Shown here piece by piece: positions 8,244 through 17,448 of a stretch of DNA of 64,000 nucleotides. Location: positions 113,877-177,876 of the forward strand of contig LNDZ01000026.1 in assembly GCA_001464495.1 (NCBI GenBank), in the 5' to 3' direction. The stretch's first letter is position 1; every line of letters starts with the position of its first letter. The notes beneath the pieces are model-generated. The model was given only the letters and a program-made list of their open reading frames with translations. It made no database searches and was not told where the DNA came from. The DNA is from Betaproteobacteria bacterium Ga0074130. Its GTDB lineage: Bacteria; Pseudomonadota; Gammaproteobacteria; Burkholderiales; Rhodocyclaceae. The position numbers and the translations under genes were made by a program.

Positions 8244-9453
8244 AGGGTCTCCTTGAGTGCTGCTTGTGTACGCTGCAAAGCGTGTCGGCAAAGGTCTGGA
8301 CAATGTGTCGCCAGTCCATGTCCTGCATGCTGGCAGCCGCCAGCACGCGAATGCCAGCGAGCCGTTCGGGCATGGCGGCTAGCGACACGGCGGCATCGAT
8401 GTAGGCGTTCTCGTTCCCGGCTGCGACCGCAATACCATTGGTGCCGCTGTTGATCAGCTCGGCTGCGGCGGCGTGGGCATAAGCCACCACGCCAAGCCCG
8501 CTAGCCATGGCTTCGGTCGTGACGTTGCCAAAGGTTTCGGTCAGGCTAGGGAAGAGAAACAAATCGCCTGAGGCATAGTGGGCGGCTAAATCTTCGCCAC
8601 GCCGGCTGCCGCAGAACACGGCGCTTGGACATGACTGCTTGAGCTTGTTCATCATCGGGCCATCGCCGACAAAGATCATCCGTGCATCCGGGCGACGGGC
8701 TTGAATGGCCTCGAAGGCGGCCAGCACCATACGTAGGTTTTTCTCGGCGGCGAGGCGACCGACATACAGCACTGCGAGATCGGTTTCGCTCAGGCCCCAT
8801 TGTTCACGCAAACTCGTGGAGCGACGCTGCGGATTAAACAAGGCTGTATCCACACCGCGTGCCATGACGCGCAATTTGCTGAAGCCATCTGCACCGAGTT
8901 CGGCGGCCAATGCCTGCGTCGGTACGAACGTCGCCGCGGCCTGATTGTGCAGACGGCGCAAGTGACTGGTGATGACGCCACGTAGCCAGCCAAACCCGTA
9001 GTGTTTGCTGTAGCGGTGGAAGTTGGTGTGGAATGAGCTTGTGAGCGGCAGCCCCAACTTGCCAGCCAGTTTGATGGCAGACATGCCGAGTGGCCCTTCG
9101 GTCACGACATGCACAATATCCGGTGGGCTTTCCGTCCAGGCTTGTTGCAGTCGTGCTGTTGCAGGTAGGCCAAACTGCAGGCCGCTGTAGCGCGGGATGG
9201 GAATGCCGCGCACCAGCACTTCGCTGTAGTTGTCTCGTACCGTTACGGTTGCATCGCTAGGTTGGCGGGGACGGATGACTTGAACGTGATGGCCAAGCTG
9301 GAGCAGGCCGTTGATCAGGCGTCCCAGTGTCATTGCAACACCGTTGATCTCAGGCGGATAGGTCTCCGTCACGATGGCAATCCGCAGGCTGTGGCTGCGG
9401 GGGGCGCCGGTTTCACCAGAGGCTGGGCTGGGAGCGTGTCTGAGTGTGTTCAT
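8209..9453 (-). CDS. GT4 glycosyltransferase, candidate glycolipid synthase
   Basis: This GT-B fold glycosyltransferase has the N-terminal TETYPPEINGVAMTLGRL segment typical of diacylglycerol or polyprenol glycosyltransferases (SqdX, Agt and mannosyltransferase relatives). The catalytic E-x7-E is seen as ETFGNVTTE, preceded by FPSL. VGDGP and YVGRLAAEKN mark the nucleotide-sugar domain. The start at ATG 9453 is a choice; GTG 9462 is also possible and neither has a strong Shine-Dalgarno. The C-terminus extends past the domain and overlaps the PAP2 gene. The donor sugar cannot be assigned. It could instead act in capsule or exopolysaccharide synthesis, but no such cluster is nearby. Confidence 0.82.
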   Translation of the reverse strand: MNTLRHAPSPASGETGAPRSHSLRIAIVTETYPPEINGVAMTLGRLINGLLQLGHHVQVIRPRQPSDATVTVRDNYSEVLVRGIPIPRYSGLQFGLPATARLQQAWTESPPDIVHVVTEGPLGMSAIKLAGKLGLPLTSSFHTNFHRYSKHYGFGWLRGVITSHLRRLHNQAAATFVPTQALAAELGADGFSKLRVMARGVDTALFNPQRRSTSLREQWGLSETDLAVLYVGRLAAEKNLRMVLAAFEAIQARRPDARMIFVGDGPMMNKLKQSCPSAVFCGSRRGEDLAAHYASGDLFLFPSLTETFGNVTTEAMASGLGVVAYAHAAAAELINSGTNGIAVAAGNENAYIDAAVSLAAMPERLAGIRVLAAASMQDMDWRHIVQTFADTLCSVHKQHSRRPYGTHDVVLAPD

Positions 9454-9569
9454 ATCGGCCACTGTGCCGACCTAACAAGAACCTACTGTGACGCTTTCTT
9501 GATAATTCTGTTACGACCAACCCGGCTGCTCTGCTCAAGCGAAGCAACCGGGGCGAAGTGCAATGCGAC

Positions 9570-9974
9570 TTACAACAGTGGCAGCAGAATCAGTGCCCAG
9601 ACTATAAAGACATTCAGCAGCGCAATTAGCACGGCGGCACTACCGATATCCTTGGCGCGTTTGGAGAGGAGGTGGCGATCCAGCGAGATACGATCAATCG
9701 CTGCCTCAACTGCCGAGTTGAGCAGCTCGACAATAATCACCAACAGCACAGCTGCAATCATCACGGCTTTTTCAACCGGAGTGACCGGGCAAAACAATGC
9801 CAGCGGAATCAGGATCGCGGCGAGCAGCACTTCCTGACGGAAGGCATCTTCGTGGCGGTAGGCTGCCGAGAGGCCGGCGAGTGAATAGCGGAAAGCATTC
9901 CAGACGCGGGTCAGCCCAGTTTTGCCCTTGAAGGGGCTTTCGGCATGCGAGGGGGTGTCGTGCGATTGGGTCAT
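9570..9974 (-). CDS. dgkA: Diacylglycerol kinase DgkA
   Basis: DgkA phosphorylates diacylglycerol to phosphatidic acid in the inner membrane. The protein is 134 residues with three predicted membrane helices. The family signature ELLNSAVEAAIDRIS followed by KDIGSAAV is complete, and the conserved E-x-x-F-R-Q-E amphipathic region precedes it. The start codon overlaps the stop of the upstream glycosyltransferase as ATGA. About 115 bases without a gene separate it from the next glycosyltransferase. In this setting it would recycle diacylglycerol left by phospholipase C or head-group transfer. Confidence 0.94.
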   Translation of the reverse strand: MTQSHDTPSHAESPFKGKTGLTRVWNAFRYSLAGLSAAYRHEDAFRQEVLLAAILIPLALFCPVTPVEKAVMIAAVLLVIIVELLNSAVEAAIDRISLDRHLLSKRAKDIGSAAVLIALLNVFIVWALILLPLL

Positions 9975-11146
9975 GAGGCAGTCTGTGAATGTTGTTGAAC
10001 AAGGTGGCGATACAGCTCAGCAAGCTGGCGAGCACGTTCCGGCGCCCCCCAAGTTTGCGCGAATTCTCTCCCGTCCGCCGAGAGTTTGGCAAGGCGAACC
10101 GGGTCCGCAGTGATTTCGGCCATCAGCGCGCCAAATCCTGTGGCTTCGTGCGGGGCACATACCGCACCGCGTTCGGGGCGCAGTATATCGGCTGCCCCCA
10201 TGGCTGGAATACCAAGTACAGGCAGGCCTGCGGCCATGGCTTCAAGCAGCACCAGCCCTTGCGTTTCGGTGACGGATGGGAAGGCGAACAGGTCAGCGGC
10301 GGCGTAGCACAGAGGCAGTTCGCGACTGCGGTCAAGGTAGCCCAGCCAGAACACATCTTGGGCGATGTCCAGTTGTTCAGCCGCTTTCTTGAGGCTGTTG
10401 AGCGCAGGGCCTTCGCCAGCAATCACCAAGGCCAGTCGCGGGTTATGCCGCAGCGCATGCACCATAGCTTCAAGCAGGAAGTGCAGGTTCTTTTCATGTG
10501 CCACTCGGCCGACAAACAGAGCGAGCGGGCGATCCAGCGGCAGGCCATGACGCGCCCGGAAGCCATCATCTGGGGGCGGCGAGAACTGCGCCAGCGGAAT
10601 CCCGGTAGGAAGAACGTGCAATGGCCGGGTGACACCATAGTCGCGCAAGGCCTGTTCCATTGCTGCGGATGGAACGATCACGGCATCCAGAGCATTGCAT
10701 TGGCTGCGTGCAAGTCGGCGCGTCAGGCTACGCGCCAGCGGACGCGGCAAAATCGGCAGATAGTGGTGGAAATACTCTTCAAAATGCGTGTGGTAAGTGG
10801 CAATGCATGGAATGCCGTGCTGCTTCGCCAGCTTTAGCCCGGCATAGTGCGCCGCAAACGGCGTTTGGATGTGCAGCAGGTCAAACTTCTGGCTTTGCAG
10901 CGTTTTTTCTAGGTTGCGCAAGTGCTTGCCTTGCATCAGACGATCTTCTGGGTCGAAGGGGATTCGGCGTGAAGCCAGCCGGATGATATTTTGATCATCT
11001 GGGGCGGTTGCTGGCGTGCCATAGTCCGGCGTTACCAGTGTGACCGTCACATTTTCCGCGTTCAGGCCTTCCCGGAAGGTCTGAATGGAAGTGGATACGC
11101 CATTGACGCGGGGGAAGTAAACGTCTGAAATCATCAGGATATGCAT
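9971..11146 (-). CDS. GT4 glycosyltransferase, candidate monoglycosyl-diacylglycerol synthase
   Basis: This 391-residue GT-B enzyme begins MHILMISDVYFPRVNGVSTS, the pattern of the alpha-monoglucosyl-diacylglycerol synthase group. The segment THFEEYFHHYLP also resembles that group. The catalytic E-x7-E is ETQGLVLLE, and FVGRVAHEKN and AGEGP are in place. The start at 11146 is favoured by GAGG about 7 bases upstream; a longer frame reaches 11191. It is the first gene of the operon with dgkA (4-base overlap), the second glycosyltransferase and PAP2. It is transcribed divergently from pstS across about 210 bases. A lipid acceptor is inferred from motifs and context, not shown. Confidence 0.82.
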   Translation of the reverse strand: MHILMISDVYFPRVNGVSTSIQTFREGLNAENVTVTLVTPDYGTPATAPDDQNIIRLASRRIPFDPEDRLMQGKHLRNLEKTLQSQKFDLLHIQTPFAAHYAGLKLAKQHGIPCIATYHTHFEEYFHHYLPILPRPLARSLTRRLARSQCNALDAVIVPSAAMEQALRDYGVTRPLHVLPTGIPLAQFSPPPDDGFRARHGLPLDRPLALFVGRVAHEKNLHFLLEAMVHALRHNPRLALVIAGEGPALNSLKKAAEQLDIAQDVFWLGYLDRSRELPLCYAAADLFAFPSVTETQGLVLLEAMAAGLPVLGIPAMGAADILRPERGAVCAPHEATGFGALMAEITADPVRLAKLSADGREFAQTWGAPERARQLAELYRHLVQQHSQTAS

Positions 11147-11289
11147 GGACACCTCGTCGTTTTTCAGGCGTGGAGCCTGAGCGATGGACATGTCGGTGCC
11201 GTGACGTTTCCGTTAAAAAAGCATGACGCCTTACTGGCTGAGGCCAAGCAAAACAAGGCTGTTTGATGGTCCCTGACAAAAATGACAAG

Positions 11290-11323
11290 TTGTAATATGA
11301 CTGTCACATCGGCTCCCTATACT
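11290..11323 (+). promoter_or_regulatory. Predicted PhoB-dependent promoter of pstS (Pho box plus -10)
   Basis: TTGTAAT (11290-11296), a 4-base spacer and CTGTCAC (11301-11307) form a direct repeat with the 11-base period of the PhoB box, 12 of 14 positions matching. A -10 hexamer TATACT (11318-11323) follows after 10 bases. This is the geometry of PhoB-activated promoters, in which the Pho box replaces the -35. The pstS start codon is 36 bases further on. Confidence 0.65.
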
Positions 11324-11359
11324 TCATCGCGTACCATCAACCAACAAAGAGAGGTCGCT

Positions 11360-12403
11360 ATGTTTGTTTCGAAAAAGTGGGCTGCCCGTCTGGCAGTAAC
11401 CGCAACTGCAGCACTTTTCCTGGCATCCGCCCAGGCCGCCGAAATCACGGGCGCCGGCGCATCTTTCCCGGCACCGCTGTACTCCAAGTGGGCTGACGCT
11501 TACCAAAAGGCAACCGGCCACCGCATCAATTACCAGTCGATCGGCTCTGGCGGCGGCATCAAGCAAATCACCGCTAAGACCGTTGATTTCGGTGCTTCTG
11601 ATGCGCCGATGAGGCCAGAAGCCCTTGGAAAAGAAGGCTTTGTTCAGTTTCCGACCGTGATTGGTGGCGTGGTGCCTGTGGTGAATATCCCTGGCATCGC
11701 CCCGGGTCAGATGAAGCTGACCGGCGCGCTGATTGCTGATATCTACATGGGCAAGATTTTGAGCTGGGATGACAAGGCGATTGCCGAGCTGAACCCTGGC
11801 CTTAAGCTGCCAGCACTGCCGATTCAAGTGGTTCGCCGCGCTGATGGTTCCGGCACCACCTTCATCTTCACCAACTACCTGTCGAAGGTTAGCCCTGAGT
11901 GGAAGAGCACGATTGGTGAAGGTACTGCAGTCAATATGACCGTCGGCATGGGCGGTAAGGGTAATGAAGGTGTGTCCGCCTTCGTGCAACGCCTCAAGGG
12001 TGCAATTGGCTATGTTGAATACGCCTATGCCAAGCAAAACAAGATGGCACACACCTTGGTGAAGAATGCTGACGGCATTTTTGTGGCCCCGGATGATCTG
12101 ACCTTTAAGGCCGCTGCTGCTAACGCCAACTGGTCGAACAGCTACTACGAAATCCTGACAAATCAAAAGGGCAAGGATGCTTGGCCGATCTCGGGCGCAA
12201 CCTTTATCATCATGCACAAGTCGCAAGCCAAGCCAGAGCAGGGTATTGAAGTTCTGAAGTTCTTCGACTGGGCTTACAAGAACGGTTCTGCAATGGCGGC
12301 CGACATGGACTATGTGCCGATGCCGGATAGCGTTGTGAAGATGATTGCCGCCACTTGGGCGCAGCAATTGAAGGATCCGGCTGGCAAGCCGATCTGGAAG
12401 TAA
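11360..12403 (+). CDS. pstS: Phosphate ABC transporter substrate-binding protein PstS
   Basis: PstS is the periplasmic high-affinity phosphate receptor. The 347-residue product has a cleavable signal peptide ending in AQA, then the hallmark [18 protein letters not shown]. The phosphate-contact motifs ARR-like [12 protein letters not shown] and IGSGGG follow. I chose ATG 11360 because GAGAGG lies 6 bases upstream and the signal peptide begins there; the frame is open further up but covers the promoter. A partial terminator separates it from pstCAB, which would keep PstS in excess over the membrane complex. Confidence 0.97.
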   Translation: MFVSKKWAARLAVTATAALFLASAQAAEITGAGASFPAPLYSKWADAYQKATGHRINYQSIGSGGGIKQITAKTVDFGASDAPMRPEALGKEGFVQFPTVIGGVVPVVNIPGIAPGQMKLTGALIADIYMGKILSWDDKAIAELNPGLKLPALPIQVVRRADGSGTTFIFTNYLSKVSPEWKSTIGEGTAVNMTVGMGGKGNEGVSAFVQRLKGAIGYVEYAYAKQNKMAHTLVKNADGIFVAPDDLTFKAAAANANWSNSYYEILTNQKGKDAWPISGATFIIMHKSQAKPEQGIEVLKFFDWAYKNGSAMAADMDYVPMPDSVVKMIAATWAQQLKDPAGKPIWK

Positions 12404-12413
12404 GCTGTTGTAT

Positions 12414-12449
12414 AGTGCCGCGCCACTTATACTGGTGCGGCACTTTTGT
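12414..12449 (+). terminator. Attenuating terminator between pstS and pstC
   Basis: A 12-bp stem (AGTGCCGCGCCA with TGGTGCGGCACT, one G-T pair) with a 7-base loop is followed by TTTTGTTT. No separate promoter for pstC is obvious, so partial read-through is expected. Confidence 0.8.
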
Positions 12450-12488
12450 TTCCGTTGTTTATGTCAGTCACTTCACTGAGAGTCCATC

Positions 12489-13472
12489 TTGAACTCAAGT
12501 AATCAGGCAACTCTAGCTCGTATCCCTTTCGGTCAGGCGCTGTCACGCAACTGGGGCGACTGGCTGTTTTTCAATCTGACCCGTTTCTTTGCTGTGCTGA
12601 CGCTCGCCTTGCTCGCCGGCATCATCATTTCCCTGATCCACGGCTCGCTGCCCGCCATCGAAAAATTTGGCGCAGCCTTCCTCTGGACAGCTGAATGGAA
12701 CCCTCCTGCAGAGCGTTTTGGCGCCCTGATCCCGATCTACGGCACGCTGGCCACGTCGGCCGTTGCGCTTGTCATTGCAGTACCTGTCAGCTTTGGCATT
12801 GCACTCTTTCTGACCGAGCTGGCGCCGGCCTGGATGCGCCGTCCACTGGGGATCGCGATTGAGCTGCTCGCCGGTGTGCCTAGCATTGTGTACGGCATGT
12901 GGGGCTTGCTGGTTTTTGCGCCGCTTTTCGCAGACTTTCAACCAGTGTTGACAGATGCGCTGGGTTGGATTCCTCTCATCGGCACGCTTTTCCAAGGCCC
13001 GCCCATGGGTATTGGTATTCTTAGTGCCGGCATTATTCTCGCGGTCATGATCATTCCCTTCATTGCTTCGGTGATGCGTGATGTGTTTGAAGTCACACCA
13101 GCCATGCTCAAAGAGTCTGCCTACGGTGTTGGCGCAACGACTTGGGAAGTGGTGTGGAATGTGGTGCTGCCTTACACCAAGGTGGGTGTGGTAGGCGGCA
13201 TCATGCTTGGTCTGGGGCGTGCGCTGGGTGAAACCATGGCAGTTACCTTTCTGATCGGCAACCTGAATGCCTTCAACGGCGTGTCGCTGTACATGCCGGG
13301 TAATAGCATCGCTTCTGCACTCGCGAATGAGTTTGCTGAAGCGACATCGGAAATGTATACCTCGGCGCTGATCGAGCTTGGTCTGATCCTTTTCCTCATC
13401 ACGATGGTTGTGCTGGCATGTTCCCGCTTGCTGCTGATGAAGTTGGCGACCGGTGAAGGAGGTAAGTCATGA
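12489..13472 (+). CDS. pstC: Phosphate ABC transporter permease PstC
   Basis: PstC is the inner-membrane permease subunit that forms the phosphate channel with PstA. It is a 327-residue polytopic protein with six predicted helices. The EAA-type cytoplasmic loop is seen around [21 protein letters not shown], and [10 protein letters not shown] is typical of PstC. The only sensible start is TTG 12489, preceded by a GAGAG sequence; the upstream ATG 12461 is out of frame. The gene ends in an ATGA overlap with pstA. Confidence 0.95.
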   Translation: MNSSNQATLARIPFGQALSRNWGDWLFFNLTRFFAVLTLALLAGIIISLIHGSLPAIEKFGAAFLWTAEWNPPAERFGALIPIYGTLATSAVALVIAVPVSFGIALFLTELAPAWMRRPLGIAIELLAGVPSIVYGMWGLLVFAPLFADFQPVLTDALGWIPLIGTLFQGPPMGIGILSAGIILAVMIIPFIASVMRDVFEVTPAMLKESAYGVGATTWEVVWNVVLPYTKVGVVGGIMLGLGRALGETMAVTFLIGNLNAFNGVSLYMPGNSIASALANEFAEATSEMYTSALIELGLILFLITMVVLACSRLLLMKLATGEGGKS

Positions 13473-14314
13473 GCAACCTTTACGCGATCCGCCGTTTCCA
13501 GAACCGGCTAGCCTTGACCATCTCGATGGCCGCAATGCTGTTCGGCCTGTTCTGGCTGGTTTGGATTCTCTGGACTACGATTGACCTAGGCTTATCTGGC
13601 ATCTCCCTGCAACTCTTCACTTCTATGACGCCTCCTCCGGGCAGCACTGAAGGTGGCTTGGCTAATGCGATTGCCGGCAGTCTGATGATCGTGTCGCTGG
13701 CCGTGCTGGTGGGCACCCCCATCGGAATCTTCGCTGGCATCTATTTGGCTGAGTTCGGCAGACACAACTGGCTGGGTAAGACCACTCGCTTCGTGAACGA
13801 CCTGTTGCTGTCGGCGCCTTCCATCATCATCGGTCTGTTTGTGTATGAAGCTTATGTCGCGCACATGGGTAACTTCTCAGCCATGGCGGGTGTGTTTGCC
13901 TTGTCGCTGATCGTCATCCCGGTGGTGATTCGTACTACCGAAAATATGCTGATCTTGGTGCCCAACGCCATGCGTGAAGCTGCCTTTGCACTGGGTGCAC
14001 CAAAGTGGGCTGTGGTTGGCCGTGTCACGCTGCGGGCTTCCTTGGCAGGTGTCATGACCGGCGTGCTCCTGGCGATTGCTCGTATCTCCGGCGAAACTGC
14101 CCCACTGTTGTTTACGTCATTGTCCAACCAGTTCTGGAACGCCAACCTGAATGAACCGATGGCAACGCTGCCGGTGGTGATCTTCAAGTTTGCCATGAGT
14201 CCTTACGAGGACTGGCAGGCACTGGCCTGGGCGGGTGTGTTCCTGATCACCCTCGGCGTCTTGAGCCTGAACATCCTTGCGCGCGTCCTGTTCCGTGCCA
14301 AGCACAAGCAGTGA
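13469..14314 (+). CDS. pstA: Phosphate ABC transporter permease PstA
   Basis: PstA is the second channel subunit of the phosphate importer. It has 281 residues and six hydrophobic helices. The motif [16 protein letters not shown] followed by [12 protein letters not shown] marks the EAA loop and the PstA C-terminal region. The start overlaps the pstC stop by 4 bases and is preceded by GAAGGAGG, so translation of the two is coupled. Confidence 0.96.
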   Translation: MSNLYAIRRFQNRLALTISMAAMLFGLFWLVWILWTTIDLGLSGISLQLFTSMTPPPGSTEGGLANAIAGSLMIVSLAVLVGTPIGIFAGIYLAEFGRHNWLGKTTRFVNDLLLSAPSIIIGLFVYEAYVAHMGNFSAMAGVFALSLIVIPVVIRTTENMLILVPNAMREAAFALGAPKWAVVGRVTLRASLAGVMTGVLLAIARISGETAPLLFTSLSNQFWNANLNEPMATLPVVIFKFAMSPYEDWQALAWAGVFLITLGVLSLNILARVLFRAKHKQ

Positions 14315-14347
14315 AAACCGAAAAACTGTGAAAGAATCGAGTAAATA

Positions 14348-15127
14348 ATGATGAACGAGAACGCTGTGATGCTTGATACCCAAATCGCATTCCGCAATTT
14401 TGATTTCTTCTACGGCAAGTATCACGCCCTTAAGAACATCAATCTCGAAATTTACAAGTCGAATGTGACTGCCTTTATCGGCCCGTCAGGTTGTGGCAAA
14501 TCCACCCTGCTGCGGACCATGAACCGCATGTATGACTTGTATCCTGAACAACGCGCGACCGGCGAACTATTGCTGGAAAATCAGAATATCCTCGACAAGA
14601 AGATGGATCTGAACAGCCTGCGCGCCAAGGTCGGCATGGTGTTTCAGAAGCCTACCCCGTTCCCGATGTCGATTTTCGAGAACATCGCCTTCGGTGTGCG
14701 TCTGCATGAGCGTCTGAGTCAAGGTGAAATGACGCAGCGCGTCGAATGGGCGCTGCGCAAGGCGGCCTTGTGGGATGAGGTTAAGGACAAACTCAACCAG
14801 AGTGGTATGAGCTTGTCGGGTGGGCAACAGCAACGGCTGTGTATTGCCCGTGCCGTGGCCGTGAAGCCTGAAGTGCTGCTACTCGACGAGCCGACCTCGG
14901 CGCTTGATCCGATCTCGACCATGCGTATTGAAGAGCTCATCTCCGAGCTAAAGGGCGAGTTCACCATTGCCATTGTTACCCACAACATGCAGCAGGCCGC
15001 CCGTATTTCTGACTTCACGGCATACATGTATCTGGGCGAGCTGATCGAGTTTGGTGTGACTGATCAGATCTTCATCAAGCCTCAGAAAAAGCAGACCGAA
15101 GACTATATCACCGGCCGTTTTGGTTAA
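14348..15127 (+). CDS. pstB: Phosphate ABC transporter ATP-binding protein PstB
   Basis: PstB powers phosphate uptake. Walker A is GPSGCGKST, the Q-loop lies in [16 protein letters not shown], the ABC signature is LSGGQQQR, Walker B is [11 protein letters not shown] and the H-loop is IVTHN. The length of 259 is normal. Start at 14348; a second ATG follows immediately. phoU, phoB and phoR, often next in line, are absent here: the next gene is tpiA, after a terminator. Confidence 0.97.
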   Translation: MMNENAVMLDTQIAFRNFDFFYGKYHALKNINLEIYKSNVTAFIGPSGCGKSTLLRTMNRMYDLYPEQRATGELLLENQNILDKKMDLNSLRAKVGMVFQKPTPFPMSIFENIAFGVRLHERLSQGEMTQRVEWALRKAALWDEVKDKLNQSGMSLSGGQQQRLCIARAVAVKPEVLLLDEPTSALDPISTMRIEELISELKGEFTIAIVTHNMQQAARISDFTAYMYLGELIEFGVTDQIFIKPQKKQTEDYITGRFG

Positions 15128-15165
15128 TTTTTACCTTGGCGCCTGAAGGGCGCGCTGGCTAAAAG

Positions 15166-15197
15166 AACCCGCGGAAGCTATAATCCGCGGGTTTTTC
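15166..15197 (+). terminator. Terminator after pstB, with a TATAAT inside it
   Basis: A 10-bp stem (AACCCGCGGA with TCCGCGGGTT) and an 8-base loop are followed by a T-run. The loop and right arm contain a perfect TATAAT (15179-15184), 29 bases before the tpiA ATG, so the tpiA promoter may be embedded in this terminator. No good -35 is seen. Confidence 0.87.
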
Positions 15198-15212
15198 TTT
15201 CTGGGCAGTTCT

Positions 15213-15956
15213 ATGCGGCGCAAGCTGGTCGTGGGTAACTGGAAGATGTACGGTTCTGTCGCCGGCAATGACTCTCTCCTTAAGGCGCTTGGCGCTGGGG
15301 TGGGGCAGGGCGCTGACGTTGCCGTTTGTGTGCCGTTTCCTTACCTGTATCAAGCACAGGCTTTGCTGTCGGGTAGCGCAGTTGCCTGGGGTGCGCAGGA
15401 TGTGTCAGCCCAAGGGCAGGGTGCCTTTACCGGCGAGGTGTCGGTGGCGATGCTGGCTGATTTTGCGTGCAGCTATGTGCTGATTGGACACAGCGAGCGG
15501 CGAACCCTGCATGCCGAGGATGATGCACTGGTGGTTGCCAAGGTTAAGGCAGCACTGGCAGGCGGGGTCTGCCCCGTCATTTGTGTCGGCGAAACGCTGG
15601 CCGAGCGTGATGCAGGGCAGACTGCCGCAGTGGTTGTACGGCAGCTGGATGCTGTCTTACGGGGCTGTGGTGTTGAGGCCCTCGATAAGGCTGTGCTCGC
15701 ATATGAGCCGGTATGGGCCATTGGTACCGGGCGTACCGCGAGTCCTGAGCAGGCTCAGGAAGTGCATGCCTTGTTGCGTGGCCGGGTAGCGACCGCCGAT
15801 GCGGAAGTGGCTGCGAAGTTAAGAATTTTGTACGGCGGCAGTGTCAAGGCCGCCAATGCGCAAGCGTTATTTGCCCAACCGGATATTGATGGTGGGCTGG
15901 TGGGTGGTGCTTCGCTGGTGGCTGATGAGTTTCTGGCCATCATCGCGGCAGTCTGA
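15213..15956 (+). CDS. tpiA: Triose-phosphate isomerase
   Basis: TpiA interconverts dihydroxyacetone phosphate and glyceraldehyde-3-phosphate. Catalytic residues are clear: Lys in GNWKM, His in GHSERR, Glu in YEPVWAIGTG. The phosphate-binding YGGSVK and GGLVGGASL close the barrel. The 247-residue length is standard. secG follows 21 bases downstream, a pairing conserved in many proteobacteria. Confidence 0.97.
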   Translation: MRRKLVVGNWKMYGSVAGNDSLLKALGAGVGQGADVAVCVPFPYLYQAQALLSGSAVAWGAQDVSAQGQGAFTGEVSVAMLADFACSYVLIGHSERRTLHAEDDALVVAKVKAALAGGVCPVICVGETLAERDAGQTAAVVVRQLDAVLRGCGVEALDKAVLAYEPVWAIGTGRTASPEQAQEVHALLRGRVATADAEVAAKLRILYGGSVKAANAQALFAQPDIDGGLVGGASLVADEFLAIIAAV

Positions 15957-15977
15957 TTTAACTGAAAGGCGGTTTAT

Positions 15978-16316
15978 ATGTATTCACTGGTATTGGCCAT
16001 CAATGTGTTGTCGGGCATTGGCGTCATTGGTCTGGTGCTGATGCAGCACGGCAAGGGCGCTGACATGGGCGCCGCATTCGGTAGCGGGTCCTCCGGCAGT
16101 CTGTTCGGTGCAAGCGGCTCGTCGAACTTTCTTTCCAAAGCAACGGGTGCATTGGCAACCGTCTTCTTTATTACGTGCCTAGGATTGAACTATCTTGCTG
16201 GCAAACAGCCTCATACCGGTAGCGTTGTTGACAGTATCAAGGTTGAGCGGGCGAATGACGTGCCAGCAGGACCGGCGCCGGCTGTAGACCCACGTACGAG
16301 CGACATTCCGAAGTAA
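15978..16316 (+). CDS. secG: Protein translocase subunit SecG
   Basis: SecG is the small membrane subunit that assists the SecYE channel. It has two hydrophobic helices (about 3-22 and 52-72). They are joined by the conserved LMQHGKGADMGAAFGSG segment and a Ser/Gly-rich turn. The C-terminal tail is Pro/Ala-rich. An AAAGGCGG Shine-Dalgarno precedes the ATG. A tRNA-Leu gene follows, as in Escherichia coli. Confidence 0.95.
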   Translation: MYSLVLAINVLSGIGVIGLVLMQHGKGADMGAAFGSGSSGSLFGASGSSNFLSKATGALATVFFITCLGLNYLAGKQPHTGSVVDSIKVERANDVPAGPAPAVDPRTSDIPK

Positions 16317-16395
16317 AAAAATTGCAAACCTGTCGTCAGGTGGCGCCTGAGTGGGCTATAATTTCTGCCGTTTGAACGAGCTTATGTTTTGCAGT

Positions 16396-16480
16396 GCCGA
16401 CGTGGTGAAATTGGTAGACACGCTATCTTGAGGGGGTAGTGGCGAAAGCCGTATGAGTTCGAGTCTCATCGTCGGCACCA
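16396..16480 (+). tRNA. leuU: tRNA-Leu (anticodon GAG)
   Basis: The acceptor arms GCCGACG and CGTCGGC pair and are followed by ACCA, so the CCA end is encoded. The anticodon stem CTATC/GGTAG encloses TTGAGGG, giving GAG at 16430-16432. The long variable arm typical of class II tRNAs is present, and the T-arm loop reads GTTCGAGTC. A perfect TATAAT lies 33 bases upstream (16357-16362). Confidence 0.96.
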
Positions 16481-16584
16481 TGTTTGGTGTAAGTTCATAA
16501 AAAGTCGTACAGTAGTTGTGTTGTTTGGGTTTTTCTTTCGCTGCTCCGGTGGCGATCTAACGAATAAAGAGTGGCATAACCACG

Positions 16585-16959
16585 ATGTTGGAAAACTACT
16601 TCCCTGTTCTGGTCTTTATTCTGGTCGGCTTGGCTGTTGGTTGTGCGCCGATCATTCTTGGGCGCATTCTGGCGCCACATCGCCCTGACAGCGAAAAGCT
16701 GTCACCTTATGAGTGCGGCTTCGAAGCCTTCGAAGACGCGCGCATGAAGTTCGATGTGCGCTACTACCTGATCGCCATCATCTTCATTCTTTTTGATCTT
16801 GAAGTTGCGTTCCTGTTTCCTTGGGCTTCGATTTTCCGGGAAATTGTTGCGACCGACTCGATCAAGTTCTTTGGCTTTATCGAAATGCTGATATTTCTGA
16901 CCATTCTGGTGGTTGGTTATGTTTATGCGTGGGCCAAGGGCGCCCTAGATTGGGAGTGA
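16585..16959 (+). CDS. nuoA: NADH-quinone oxidoreductase subunit A
   Basis: NuoA is a small membrane subunit of complex I near the quinone channel. It has 124 residues and three hydrophobic helices, with the conserved loop PYECGFE and the motif [18 protein letters not shown]. It is the first gene of the fourteen-gene nuo operon and lies about 100 bases after tRNA-Leu with no terminator seen between, so it may share transcription with secG. Confidence 0.96.
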   Translation: MLENYFPVLVFILVGLAVGCAPIILGRILAPHRPDSEKLSPYECGFEAFEDARMKFDVRYYLIAIIFILFDLEVAFLFPWASIFREIVATDSIKFFGFIEMLIFLTILVVGYVYAWAKGALDWE

Positions 16960-16965
16960 TGGCAT

Positions 16966-17442
16966 ATGAGTATTGAAGGCGTTCTTCAAGAGGGTTTTGT
17001 TACCACAACCCTCGATAAGCTGATTAACTGGACCCGTACCGGTTCTCTGTGGCCGATGACATTCGGTTTGGCCTGTTGTGCAGTAGAAATGATTCATGCT
17101 GGCTGCTCCCGTTATGACCTTGATCGCTTTGGCGTGGTGTTTCGGCCCAGCCCGCGTCAGTCGGACGTGATGATTGTCGCTGGCACGCTGACCAATAAGA
17201 TGGCGCCGGCCTTGCGCAAGGTCTATGACCAGATGCCTGAGCCGCGTTGGGTCATCTCCATGGGTTCTTGTGCCAATGGTGGTGGTTACTACCATTATTC
17301 CTATTCCGTTGTGCGCGGTTGTGACCGTATTGTCCCGGTTGATGTTTATGTACCGGGCTGCCCGCCGACGGCTGAAGCGCTTCTGTATGGGATTATCCAA
17401 TTGCAGAATAAGATCAAGCGTACTTACACCATTGCCCGCTAA
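16966..17442 (+). CDS. nuoB: NADH-quinone oxidoreductase subunit B
   Basis: NuoB is a peripheral subunit carrying cluster N2, the last iron-sulfur centre before quinone. The cluster cysteines are visible in [20 protein letters not shown] and YVPGCPP. The length of 158 is normal. It starts 6 bases after nuoA ends. Confidence 0.97.
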   Translation: MSIEGVLQEGFVTTTLDKLINWTRTGSLWPMTFGLACCAVEMIHAGCSRYDLDRFGVVFRPSPRQSDVMIVAGTLTNKMAPALRKVYDQMPEPRWVISMGSCANGGGYYHYSYSVVRGCDRIVPVDVYVPGCPPTAEALLYGIIQLQNKIKRTYTIAR

Positions 17443-17448
17443 TTTGCC

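Noticed and set aside
9486..9513. CTGTGAC, TCTTGAT and CTGTTAC at 11-base steps between dgkA and the second glycosyltransferase
   Set aside because: It points away from the minus-strand genes, so a Pho box there would have no target.
11274..11287. Pair of TGACA words upstream of the minus-strand glycosyltransferase operon
   Set aside because: Spacing is 9 bases, not the 11 needed for a PhoB repeat.
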